Shown here piece after piece: positions 51,163-60,767 of a stretch of 64,000 nucleotides of DNA (positions within the stretch are counted from its first letter, which is position 1; every line of letters starts with the position of its first letter). The position numbers and the translations under genes were made by a program. The DNA comes from Lineus longissimus (taxonomy: Eukaryota; Nemertea; Pilidiophora; Heteronemertea; Lineidae), in contig NC_088326.1 in assembly GCF_910592395.1 (NCBI RefSeq), positions 1,493,001 through 1,557,000 of the forward strand, read 5' to 3'. The notes beneath the pieces were generated by a model, which did no database searches, had not been told where the DNA came from, and worked only from the letters and a program-made list of their open reading frames with translations.

Positions 51163-54100
51163 ACGACGGACGCCACGGTATGGGATAAGCTCACCTCTGC
51201 TAAGAGGTGAGCTAACAATGCAGGGTCAAAGATAATTTACTTTGGAATAAGCTCAAATGCGTAGAAATAAGTGTCGATATCCGACTGTAACGTGACTAAA
51301 ACGTCATCAACATCTTATGCAAATGATCTTGTGAGCTATAAATAGTAACTTCGCGGCATGCTATTACCTGCTATACTTACAATCCTTTTCTCCAAGTGTT
51401 TCCCGAGTGACCCTTCAATGTAGAACTTCTCCTCATGAGAGATCCTCGGATGTTTATCTGGAGTGTCATGGACTACCAGTATCCATATTAAGAACCACAC
51501 ACAACCTAAAGCACCTGCAACATCAATTGGACGATTTAATTACCAATAAAAGAAACAGGCAGAAACATACAGAACAATGCCTTGTGCAGAAATCAGATCA
51601 AATTGTCTACAGCATGAAGATTTTCAAGCAGACATTATTCACAAGACCATGTAGTAGGCCTGCTTCCAAATCATCAAACTGGAAACTTATTGTCAGCTCA
51701 AAACTTATCAGCATGAAGATTTTCAAGCAGAAATGACATTATTCTCATAAAACCATGTAGTAGGCCCGCTTCCAAATCAAACTGGAAACTTATTATCAGC
51801 TCAAAACTTATCAGCATGAAGATTTTCAAGCAGAAATGACATTATTCGTAGGCCTGGTTCCAAATCATCAAACTGGAAACTTATTGTCAGCTCAAAACTT
51901 ACCAAAAACATAAAAGACGGACGGCCATCCTGCGTAATCACACAGAAACCCGGAGATCGGCAGAGAGAACACCGTCCCCATGTGAGCACCAGTGTAAGTA
52001 AAAGCACCTAGTTTACTCCTCTCTAACGGTGGAGCCCAATTGCCCCACATGGCATGCATGGCTGGGAATGTGACGCCCTGAAGTATAGGAAATATGTGAG
52101 AGTTTTCTTCTCTCAAAGGGAGGGGCCCAATGTGGGATGGAAATGCGACACCCTGAAGTGACGAGAGTGTAAGTTAGAGCAGCTAGAGTACTCTTCTCAA
52201 AGTGAGGGGCCCAATGGCCCCACATGCAGGGTTTCATACAGAGAAGGGAGGACATGTGCATGCATGGCAATCACCTCGCCTTGGGACACACAATACTGGA
52301 CCTACCTCTCCCAATCCTTCCAAAACCCTGACAGCGATGAACAGCCCCACGCTATACCTGGCAGCAAGCGGCGTGACAAGAGTCAGCACAGCAGTGCAAA
52401 GGACGCCCAATCCAAATACCCATTTTCCTCCAAACCGGGCCGCAATCCAGCCACCGGGGACTTGCGTTACGATGTATCCGTAAAAAAACGAACCAAGAAT
52501 GACACCAGTTGTTGTGGAACTCCAGTTGAACTCTCCCGGCTGGAACAAACAAAAAAGGGGGAAAAATCATTGGCAGCAAAGCTACAAACCTGGTACTGTG
52601 AAGTCTTCATTTCATTTTATTACAGTATTGGCAATTTCCACTCAAGATTACTTCCTCAACAATCAGGAAACCTCTCAAGCAGGATGCCCAAAATGAAGTC
52701 TCCAAGCCTACATGCTCTCCACTCAGGACGCAGTGGACCGGCCTCGTACTGCCATCGAAGAAGGATGATCAGGATGACTAAAGTTAACCCACCTTGTCTT
52801 GTCTTGAAGAATTTGACGAAATGGGATACGAACACTCGGCTTCAGAGTTATTGCCGGTCTTGTTGGTATCTGAGGTGTCAGTCTGATTCACCATGGCAAC
52901 CATGGCAACACTCAGATTAACCCTCAGGGAGTAAACAACGAAAAATCCACAGAACGCCCACCACGCCAGCACATAGCGACTTTGAATACATCCTAGGTAG
53001 AAATGAGAATGGATACATTTGATGTTGACATCCCCTACTCCCCTGCTCCCACCCCTTGACAAGGAATCTCTGACATCTGGGGACAAGTGCCCCCTGAGGA
53101 GCCTAAGGTATCCCCTGGAGACATTTGGGGACTGGAACTGCTTGGTCCAGGGGGACTGACTCGGGAACTAACTCGGTGATGAGCTGTGTCAGAAAAATGA
53201 CTGTTCACATTTTCAAGAGGACCCACCATGCAAGGGCCAAGTCCGTTATCAGCACAATTTGGCAATATGTCAGAACTACATTTCTATTCCAAGGCAAGCT
53301 TGATTGTTGTTAACAAAAGCTCAAATTATCGTCAAGCTACAACACATTTATGTTCCTACTTTCTTTTTTTTGATTTTGATCATAATATTCGATTACACAC
53401 CTCAGCCCAATATTTATCTAGTCAATGCCATCACTTCGACCTGATAACCGATATCCATCAATCAAATGAAGTCAAATACAAGGGTCTGGCAAGGCAATTG
53501 GTGGACTTTCAATTACGGACATACTGGCAATAGGTTAAGTGGGATAAGATACAATACAAAGATCACCTATTATCTACCAGGTCACTGACACTGCCTTGAC
53601 CCAAATCTATCAATCCACATCATTAACACTTTCACTACCAGGTCTTGAACCTACAAGCTACGGCTGATGAGAAATTCGTAGGTCATTTCAAAACCTGGGC
53701 TGTTATCATCAGATTGGTTGATCTTGCTCAATGCATGTGAAATAGGCCACCTGTCTGTATGTCTCCAAATGATCACAAACAAGTGCCAAAGTCAACCTTT
53801 CAAAGAGTGTTGGGTCCACTACTGGTATAGCCTACTTCTCTCATGGGATGGATTATGGATGGACCATGCATGCTGCCAAGGGGCACCACTGACACTGTGC
53901 TGCCCCATTTTCCCCCAAAAGGCAGCCTGCCCGCCTTAAAAACCATCCTTTGATTAGTTTGGCAATTATCTTGGATGACAGGACATCACACGATACTCGA
54001 AAGGACCCCAACCTTGATAACATTTCAACTTTTTTGAAGGAAGTAGGCCTACACCACCAAAACGAATGTCACACAAAAACGCACCAACCAAATACCCTGA

Positions 54101-54245
54101 AAATTGAAACACATACGCCCCATCAATGTATCTGTCAATTACCTTTTGGAGGTTTATATTTGACCGAGTCTGAATTAATTAATCGCTGGTTTTCTGACAG
54201 ATCAGCGGACAGATCTGCAGATGGCGCGTCTACATCGCCTACCAT
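46547..54245 (-). CDS. SLC17 family (sialin-like) anion/sodium-phosphate type transporter
   Basis: Exons: 54245-54143, 52992-52793, 52539-52306, 52077-51903, 51514-51381, 49574-49395, 49146-49014, then 48753-48598 (8a) or 48231-48076 (8b), 47738-47653, 46777-46547; 543 residues with one exon 8. The cytosolic N-terminus has SENQRLI, an [DE]xxxL[LI] lysosomal sorting motif placed like that of human sialin. TM1 is [20 protein letters not shown], followed by a glycosylation-site-rich loop. Family motifs: [81 protein letters not shown] and the last [21 protein letters not shown], then a tail with YGYQAV. These are 12-TM organic-anion carriers of lysosomes or synaptic vesicles. Sialin-like is the best guess; the VGLUT group is less likely. 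Confidence 0.93.
46850..47230. repeat. G-rich unclassified repeat in the last SLC17 intron
   Basis: Begins near 'ggggtgtagctagc', contains G-runs at about 46886-46894 and 47156-47168 and C-rich stretches between. No coding signal. It looks like a degraded dispersed repeat. Confidence 0.35.
47339..47690. repeat. 44-bp minisatellite made of SLC17 exon 9 end plus its splice donor (8 copies)
   Basis: Eight head-to-tail 44-bp units with few differences (gttaga/gtttga, acagc/actgc). On the minus strand each unit reads [12 protein letters not shown] followed by a GTAAGTG donor. The copy at 47647-47690 is the genuine 3' end of exon 9; the other seven are intronic. As 44 is not a multiple of 3, and a stop (TAG) occurs in the first readthrough unit, use of any later donor would truncate the protein. 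Confidence 0.95.
48076..48231 (-). other. SLC17 alternative exon 8b
   Basis: 156 bp, flanked by acceptor TTTTTAG and donor GTGAG, encoding a TM segment plus [16 protein letters not shown]. Same length, same phase and about 60% identical in protein to 8a. It follows 8a after a ~366-bp intron. Confidence 0.85.
48598..48753 (-). other. SLC17 alternative exon 8a
   Basis: 156 bp, acceptor TTGCAG and donor GTATTG (weaker than that of 8b), encoding [20 protein letters not shown] through [16 protein letters not shown]. Using both exons would keep the frame but duplicate a TM helix, so exclusive use is expected. Confidence 0.85.
50060..51226. repeat. Tandem ~320-bp repeat with (GAC)n tail and terminal hairpin
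   Basis: About three diverged units, each with 'tttgacctctgtgaccttga', 'gatcacctgac..aaggggta' and 'gcagtt..gaaacgtgcc'. They end in a (gac)n run at about 51088-51160 and then a perfect hairpin, agctcacctct-gcta-agaggtgagct. It occupies SLC17 intron 5. The layout suggests a non-autonomous, satellite-like mobile element whose hairpin end defines its border. Similar repeats are, from memory, frequent in mollusc and other marine invertebrate genomes. Confidence 0.7.
51612..51902. repeat. ~107-bp tandem repeat (3 copies) starting at SLC17 exon 4 donor
   Basis: Three near-identical units containing 'cagcatgaagattttcaagc' and 'tcaaactggaaacttatt'. On the minus strand the first begins with the true donor (GGTAAGTTTTGAGC). 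In the next two units the site reads GATAAGTTTTGAGC, so the GT is lost. Confidence 0.85.
52085..52260 (-). pseudogene. Decayed partial duplicates of SLC17 exon 4 acceptor side
   Basis: Immediately upstream of exon 4, on the minus strand, are two degraded copies of its first ~70 bp: [20 protein letters not shown] and, nearer the exon, [11 protein letters not shown]. Both resemble [20 protein letters not shown] of the real exon. The inner one keeps a CACTTCAG acceptor-like sequence. Stops and frame changes make them non-coding. Confidence 0.7.
52993..54142. other. SLC17 intron 1
   Basis: 1.15 kb intron between the N-terminal exon and the TM1 exon. No other gene is seen; the frames on plus are not supported by motifs. 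Confidence 0.6.
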
Positions 54246-54704
54246 CTTGAAATCATGTGACCCAGTCAATTAGGCAAAGACAGCCTACAGACCATTTTTG
54301 CTAACTGATCTGTGCTGTCACCTGGCACAGTAATTTTAAACTGAGACAAGACCACAATTGATTTTTTAAGCCTTTTAGCAGTTAAATTGTCAATGTTTGA
54401 CCGCGACGCATCAAAGAACGCGTGGTGTTGTGAATCTGAAATTTAGATTATGTTATTCCGGACAGTCGGGCAAGTAAATGGTGAAAAATAAAATGGTGAT
54501 TGACCACGGAAATTTTTTTTTAATCGACAAATTAGACAGACTTTGATATTTCCACTCTTTTCAGCCAACTGGCAGAAAAAACTCAAAACACGCCCCCTAT
54601 TACCCAATTAGCAAAATTCGAAATTAATTTTTTCATCAAATAATTTCTTTATATCTGTAGACTTGCCACAACAAATATTTTTTCAATACCTCTCCAAATA
54701 TGTA

Positions 54705-55608
54705 CACCCTTGTCGGAAAGTTTATGGACACCAGTTTTTGCACATTTTCTCAAAAACGGCTAATCCTATTGAACCCAAATATTCACCAATGGTGGAGAAT
54801 CTTCCTGGCTATCGAATGACGTGATAGTTGATATCAGGACCAATTGCATAACAAAGTTATTACATAATTTTGAGAGGCATCTATTTTTCACTTTTTGGTT
54901 GATTTTTTTTAAATCGAAGTATAAATCTTGCATCATACAGATAACAATGCTAAGACTTTCTGTGAAGAAAGTATTTGAAAATATCATTTACTTTTCATGA
55001 TATATCAAAATATCAAAATTTTGAGATTCTGAAAATTTTGAGATTTTTCTGATTTTTCGATATATCCTAGTAGTACCCATGTCCCCTGAATGAATGGTGA
55101 TTTTTTTCTGATTTTCAACTAAAGGAACATCTTGAAATTATAATATGAAAATTTTCATACTACCAAGTATCCACCTTTTCTCAGCAATATTAGTTGCTAG
55201 CTGTGCTAAATTGGTGCCAATCATTATTTGGGTATGACTTCTCAATGATACAGTTGCAAAAAACCCAAAAATATCAAATTATCAAAATATCAAAATTTTG
55301 ATATTTCGATATATCTCAAAACCGAAATGAGATTTATCCAAATTTTTTTCACAGAAAGTCTTAGCTATGTGCAATATATACTGTAGGTTAATTTGGTTTT
55401 GAAAAATTGATTAACAAAAAAGTAAAAAAAAGATCCCTCTCAAAATTATGTAATAACTTTGTTATGCAATTGGTCCTGATATCAACTATCACGTCATTCG
55501 ATAGCCAAGAAGATTCTCCACCATTGGTGAAAATTTGGGTTCAATAGGATTAGCCGTTTTTGAGAAAATGTGCAAAAACTGGTGTCCATAAACTTTTGAA
55601 CATGATTG
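54705..55608. mobile_element. Foldback/MITE-type element with long terminal inverted repeats, TA-flanked
   Basis: The left arm (from cacccttgtcggaaagttta at 54705) and right arm (ending aacttttgaacatgattg at 55608) are inverted copies over more than 180 bp, with weaker pairing continuing inward to about 350-400 bp. A TA dinucleotide flanks each end, as for Tc1/mariner-type insertions. The centre is AT-rich with many short aatatcaaaattttgatatt-like palindromes. There is no transposase frame. It lies between the SLC17 start and the DCAF13 3' end. Confidence 0.8.
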
Positions 55609-55746
55609 TACTTGAGAGTAAAAAACATGCACTCGTCTAATAGATAGGCCTGGACCCTCCAACCTATGAATATTCATTAGTGGTCTTGTCTCAACTAAAA
55701 GTATTGAATGACAACACTGAAATTGAATTACATAAATAATTGGAGT

Positions 55747-55752
55747 TTTATT
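55747..55752 (-). terminator. Polyadenylation signal of DCAF13
   Basis: Minus-strand AATAAA about 300 nt past the DCAF13 stop codon and 140 nt short of the foldback element. Confidence 0.5.
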
Positions 55753-56047
55753 GTTGAAGTTACAAGACCATATTGCTTTCTTACTCCTGGAAACTCTCAC
55801 TTTCTCCACACGAAGGAAAAGTTTAATACCTATCGACCGCGTGAAATCGAAGAAAATCTCACTCTGACCAGGGCCAACGAACACTCTAAATGCACCAGTC
55901 CAAGAAAAGGTTTTGAAGTCCATTGAGAGTAAAGAGCTCCAGAATCCATCTGGAACAAGACACAAAATCACAAAAGTCCACAAAATATACATATTGTGTC
56001 CAGAATAACGAATATTTTCAGAAACAGTTTCTATTCCCCCATGACAT

Positions 56048-59000
56048 CTATTTTCTTTCCCCCACAACGCTTTTCTTCCTCTCCCCGACGTAAGGCACCG
56101 CTCCCGCCTTGCTGTGGGCTCGACGATTTGCCTCCCTGAAATAACAAGAACAATTTTGAATGAAATATCAGAACCATCTGATCGAGTTGAAAACTTCTCA
56201 GCTTCGTATGCACAGAAAAAGTGTTTATCTTTTTAAGAAAGTCTCGAAACAATGGCTGATATGAAAAATCAAGCAAAAGCTTTTACTTCAACTTTGTACA
56301 GAAAGGCTTAATGTAAATGTACATGGTGTTTTAGATAAAAGCATTTGCTAGTCTTTCTTCATAGCAACCAATTACAAGATGATACACTTCGAATTCAGGA
56401 GGCCCAGCCAGTAAAATGTTAGAATTACAATTAGGACTGCAGCATGATGTGAGTACATCACAACTTACTTTCTCTTCTGCGAGTATTTAATGGTCCTGTG
56501 TTCAATGGCGGCGGTGTAGACTGGTCTGGGTATATGCCGATGGCGGATGATACGTTTCACGTGCGGGTGGTGTGCAAACTTCTCTTTCAGCTTCTCGTTG
56601 TAGTTGAAGGCCGCCTTCTCCCGCAATTGTAACTAGAATGCAAGATAACAGAGATAGTAAGACTCGACTTGGAAGGACTGAGCTTAATGTCACCACAGAC
56701 ATATTCCCAACAAGTAAAACAGTATGTCGGGTCATCATTGGCGCTGAACATAGACCTCAGCAACACACATTAACCCGATAATCAATCACAAAACCGTAAC
56801 TTACCGCCCCAAGTTTCTCTGATGCCTTCGCCTTCCATACTCGTATATTCATCTCGTCCGACCCAGATAATAGATATTTATTGTCTGATGACCATTTCAC
56901 ACAAACTACACGCTGCATTCTCTTCGTATGATAGATCTCCCTGAAATAAACAACATTCCAAAAATTCAGTTGGAAAAAATGAAACACTTTCTGCCTCTGA
57001 CAATATTTAGCTTGATGTAACCTTACCAACGTACATTTGTACATGCAATCATTTTATTTGTCTACTATCAAAATATAAGAGCTACGCACCTGCTATGACT
57101 CTTGTCAACAGAGAAGATCCGAATAGTCTTGTCGTAACTCCCTGATACAAATTCTTTACCAGTCGGTGAGTAGTCGACATCTAAAACTGAACAGAATTAT
57201 GACAACATGAAAGTCCAAGAAAGGCATGAGAAGATATCAGAGGGCAAGGCTCATCAATATATAGATGATGAACAGATAAATGAAGGTGTGAAATGAGTGT
57301 CAGGTACATGTACCACCAATAAAATGGTGAGAATGACCAAGATCAAATTTTTAACTTTTCTCTATAATTTTCTTACCTGCGGAGACATGATCCATATGAA
57401 CATTAAGTGGTTCGCTTAGGTTCCTCATATCAAATGTGTACAAGCTGAAAAAAGAACAAGATAAGTTATAAGCCTGAAAATGTGCACAAGTGACTTGACA
57501 GGTGACAACACAAAGTGATAGAGAGGGCTACTCTATTCATCAATTTTGGTTTCCTTTGAGTACCTTAGTTCCCTCTCCTAAGCAAAAGGCCCAAATACTG
57601 TCCAAAGAGCCTAAATTTGAGTTCTCAGCTCACTTTTTTAAATTCACTTACTTATAATCTTCATTAGCTGCTGTGAATATAAACGCTTCCATCGGATTCC
57701 AAGCTATTGTGTTCGATCGCAATTTCAATATAACCTTCCGCAACGGATTAGCACCTCTCATGTCATAAAGAATAATAGATCTATCCTGGGCTGTCGCTCC
57801 TAGTAAATGAGTCTGAAAAGAAATACAGCATTGTGTTTATCTCCTAAATTTCATACACTTCCTACGCTTCGTACACATACCAAGATCCAGCAGCCCCTAA
57901 AAAAGCCATCTTAGTTCTGGCATACATCGTTTTGAAACCATATAAACTAATTACAAACATTTCGGAATCTAAGCTAAAACTCACCTCTACCGGGTTGAAT
58001 TTCACACTGCCTATACTATCAACACCCCATGTGAATGTCCGAACAGGGGACGATCGCTCTTCATCCCAAATGTCAACCTAGAACAGAACCACAAGACACC
58101 ACATGAACAGATTTAAAGGCCAATGCCATTTGTTAAAAATTTGTAATTGAAGTTGAAAATTTCTAATTGCGTTAATCAGTATTGAATATAAATTTCAACA
58201 GAGGTGGCTGCAAGATGGGGGGAATAATTCTGTGACAGAACTGATAGGCAAGAGCTCCCCCCACCTAGGTCAAATCACCGTGGAGAAGAAACATTGCGGC
58301 CGACCTTGGAAAGATCTTTCCTCTTACCGTTTCTCCAGCTGTGGCAAACATATTATTTTTCCAGTGGTGGTCTATAGATTGAAAGATGTGCTTCCCAACG
58401 ATCGAGTTGACTGGTTCCTCCTGACCATCTGTAGGGGACGCCATGCTCCATTGTTTAATAATCTTGTCATCTCCACACTAAAAGGAGAGACAAGAAAATG
58501 AAATCACACATTGCACTCATGGTTCTGTTGGCGTCCTCATAAGATCAATTCGGGACAATTGAAAATTATAAACACTTCAAAAACACCACCGAAGCACTCT
58601 CAACACAGTAGAGAGACTTTTTCGTCTTTCCATTTAATACAACAACAGTGGTCATGGTGCTCAGCAGCAAGGACACTGGGAAAACCATAACACTGAAATG
58701 CCTACCAGTATCAACGAAAATGACTTCAACAATTCATTTTTTGAGAGCTACTCACTGAGAAGAAGTATTCTCCATTTGGATGACAGCAGATTCCACGCAC
58801 AAAACCATCATGAGCCTGGATACTCCGAGTACACTCCCTCCGCGGCAAGTTCCATAACTTCAGCTGCAAAAACAAACATGAGATCAGGAATCAGAAGGCG
58901 AAATTTCACTCAAAAAAGCAAATCGCTGCACGCGATCTGAATCGCAGCCATTTAAAATCTCTCGTTTGCAGGGCCCTGAGGCATTTGATTCTTACCTCCC

Positions 59001-59614
59001 CGTCGTAAGCACCAGATAATAACGTTGACAACTGTTTGGGATGTTTACAGAGGCAATGAACCCCTTCGCTGTGTCCATCCAGGGACCCAACAAACGGCTT
59101 GGCAAAGACTCGTTCTAGTTTGGCTGCATTGAGAGCTCTGGTGTATTCTCTTGGAGCTTCAAAGGGATGAAGAGAAGGATCATAGTTTCTTGGCACTGAA
59201 AATACAAAGAAAAGGCTGATTAAGAATCTCACATACTCAATTACATTCCAACAAAACGAAGCCCAATTATGAACATGTCAAAGTCCATCCCACCACGAAT
59301 GCAAAATCCCCTTTCATTCACAGTCAGTTTTGTTACAGCATCGTCCATTGGCTATTGTCCAGGAAAACTAAACTTCTCGCTACTTTAGGAAGTTCACGAA
59401 CGAAGGATGACGAATGAGCTGCCCCAAGACTGCAAGTGCAAGAGTTTAAAGACCACCCCTCATCGACTCTTTTACACAACACGAACACATTACAAAATGT
59501 ACAGAGTAACAGACTAGGCAATTGCACGAGCAAAATCTTCGCACCTTTTTGAATGTCTTTCTTCGTTTCCCGACGGAATTCACTCGGATTTCTTGATAAT
59601 ATTTTGACCCTCAT
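56048..59614 (-). CDS. DCAF13: DCAF13 / Sof1 WD40 protein (ribosome biogenesis)
   Basis: Eleven exons: 59614-59545, 59195-58996, 58863-58756, 58477-58328, 58077-57985, 57812-57652, 57444-57377, 57186-57090, 56940-56805, 56632-56469, 56135-56048; 444 residues, matching the ~445 of the family. Starts MRVKILSRNPSEFRRETKKD with the family's PRNYDPSLHPFE. About seven WD40 repeats run from residue 65 to 360 (e.g. LLSGAYDGEVLKLWNL, FVSGSYDKTIRIFSVD, LLSGSDEMNIRVWKA). The C-terminal Sof1 domain has HPHVKRIIRHRHIPRPVY and NRRAHSKAGAVPYVGERKKS. Known role: part of the U3 small-subunit processome needed for 18S rRNA maturation in the nucleolus; in animals it is also a DDB1-CUL4 substrate receptor. The neighbouring lectin gene is divergent and unrelated. 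Confidence 0.96.
56254..56388. mobile_element. Small palindromic MITE, copy 1, in the last DCAF13 intron
   Basis: Shares 'ttttagataaaagcatttgc' and 'tagtcttt..tcata' with the element at 63634-63749 when that is read in reverse. Its left inverted arm (ggctgatatgaaaaatcaag) is degraded. Confidence 0.7.
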
Positions 59615-60767
59615 GTCATATTTGTGTTTACTAACTCAAATCTAGAGAAATAACTTTTTGATTTCAACGATTTGATCGCGTTTTCGATTGCGAATCGGCA
59701 GGATTTGGAAGTCCACGTGCTTTCAGAAATTTGTAAACAGTGTGAATCTGCAGACCATATTCCGTCAAAAGTCTAATGTGGGTTACTTAGGTCTCGTTAG
59801 GGAGTTTTTCCCGAATGTAGGCGATGATGACGTGCCCCATGAAGGTCTCATTAGGGACTCATGCCCGGCCAAGCCCTAATCGTAGTTTCTAAAATATCAT
59901 TAATTTCTTGGTTCTCACAGTATGCCAGTGTTGATTTAGCAGTTGTTTTGGCAAAGACATGTTTTTCTAGAGTTTCGGAAACCTAGAGTGCTACTCAATA
60001 GGCGGCTGGGCTAACAAGAAACTACGTATTTTACTGTTGTTGCCGACGTATGTGTACAGTGAACTTGGGATGTGCGTCGGCCCCGTGTTGGCAACGATGA
60101 TCACCATTGAAGACGCTTGAAGAATGCTCGCTCCGCATGTTGATTTGGCGGGAATTTCAAATAATTTGCGGCGCAACACGTGGGTAGTGGCGCAACACGT
60201 GGCCTCTGCTTTTCATTTGTTTTTGGTATGTGAAAAGGGTATATACCGATTAACCATAGTTTGCCGCACTGAGAGAGCCATGAGCCATGTCCATGTCAAA
60301 CCAAGACCAGGACAGACCCAGTGAGATGGCCAGTCCTTCATATCAGTGTGTATCGTCTCCCTATCAGGACATGGCTCAACCATCTGTCGCAGTCTCATTT
60401 TATCTCCCAGATGTATCATCACAGGATAAATGACCAGACGACTATAAAAGAGGATGTATGATAAGCAAAGGCCTCATCATCGCTTTCTCCAGCGTCTACG
60501 TCGGAAAGAGGTTTGTATTTCAAGTTTCATTTTTTATCTGTACATCGACTGGTAAGTAGGTATTCGCTAACATTTCTCTACTTCTCTCATTCATTTTGGA
60601 CTGATTCGCATCCCCGATTTGGATTTATTGCTATTTCAACAGTCCTCTTCTTACGCGCAGAGATTAGCACATTTTCCGGCCTCTTTTTTCGCAGACATCT
60701 TCCTGATTTTTCGGACGCAATTAAATAGTTGTCTTCAATTTTGGGTCACTTTCAGCTGCGTTCCATC
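59615..60767. promoter_or_regulatory. Divergent region between DCAF13 and C-type lectin, with lectin TATA box
   Basis: A canonical TATAAAAG at about 60443-60450 predicts a start near 60475 for the lectin. A donor at about 60513 (GAG|GTTTGT) and an acceptor at 60755 (TTTCAG) just before the lectin ATG suggest a short non-coding first exon. DCAF13 on the other side has no evident TATA box. Confidence 0.5.

Noticed and set aside
50916-51218. Open frames of poly-Arg on both strands
   Set aside because: Artefact of the (GAC)n microsatellite.
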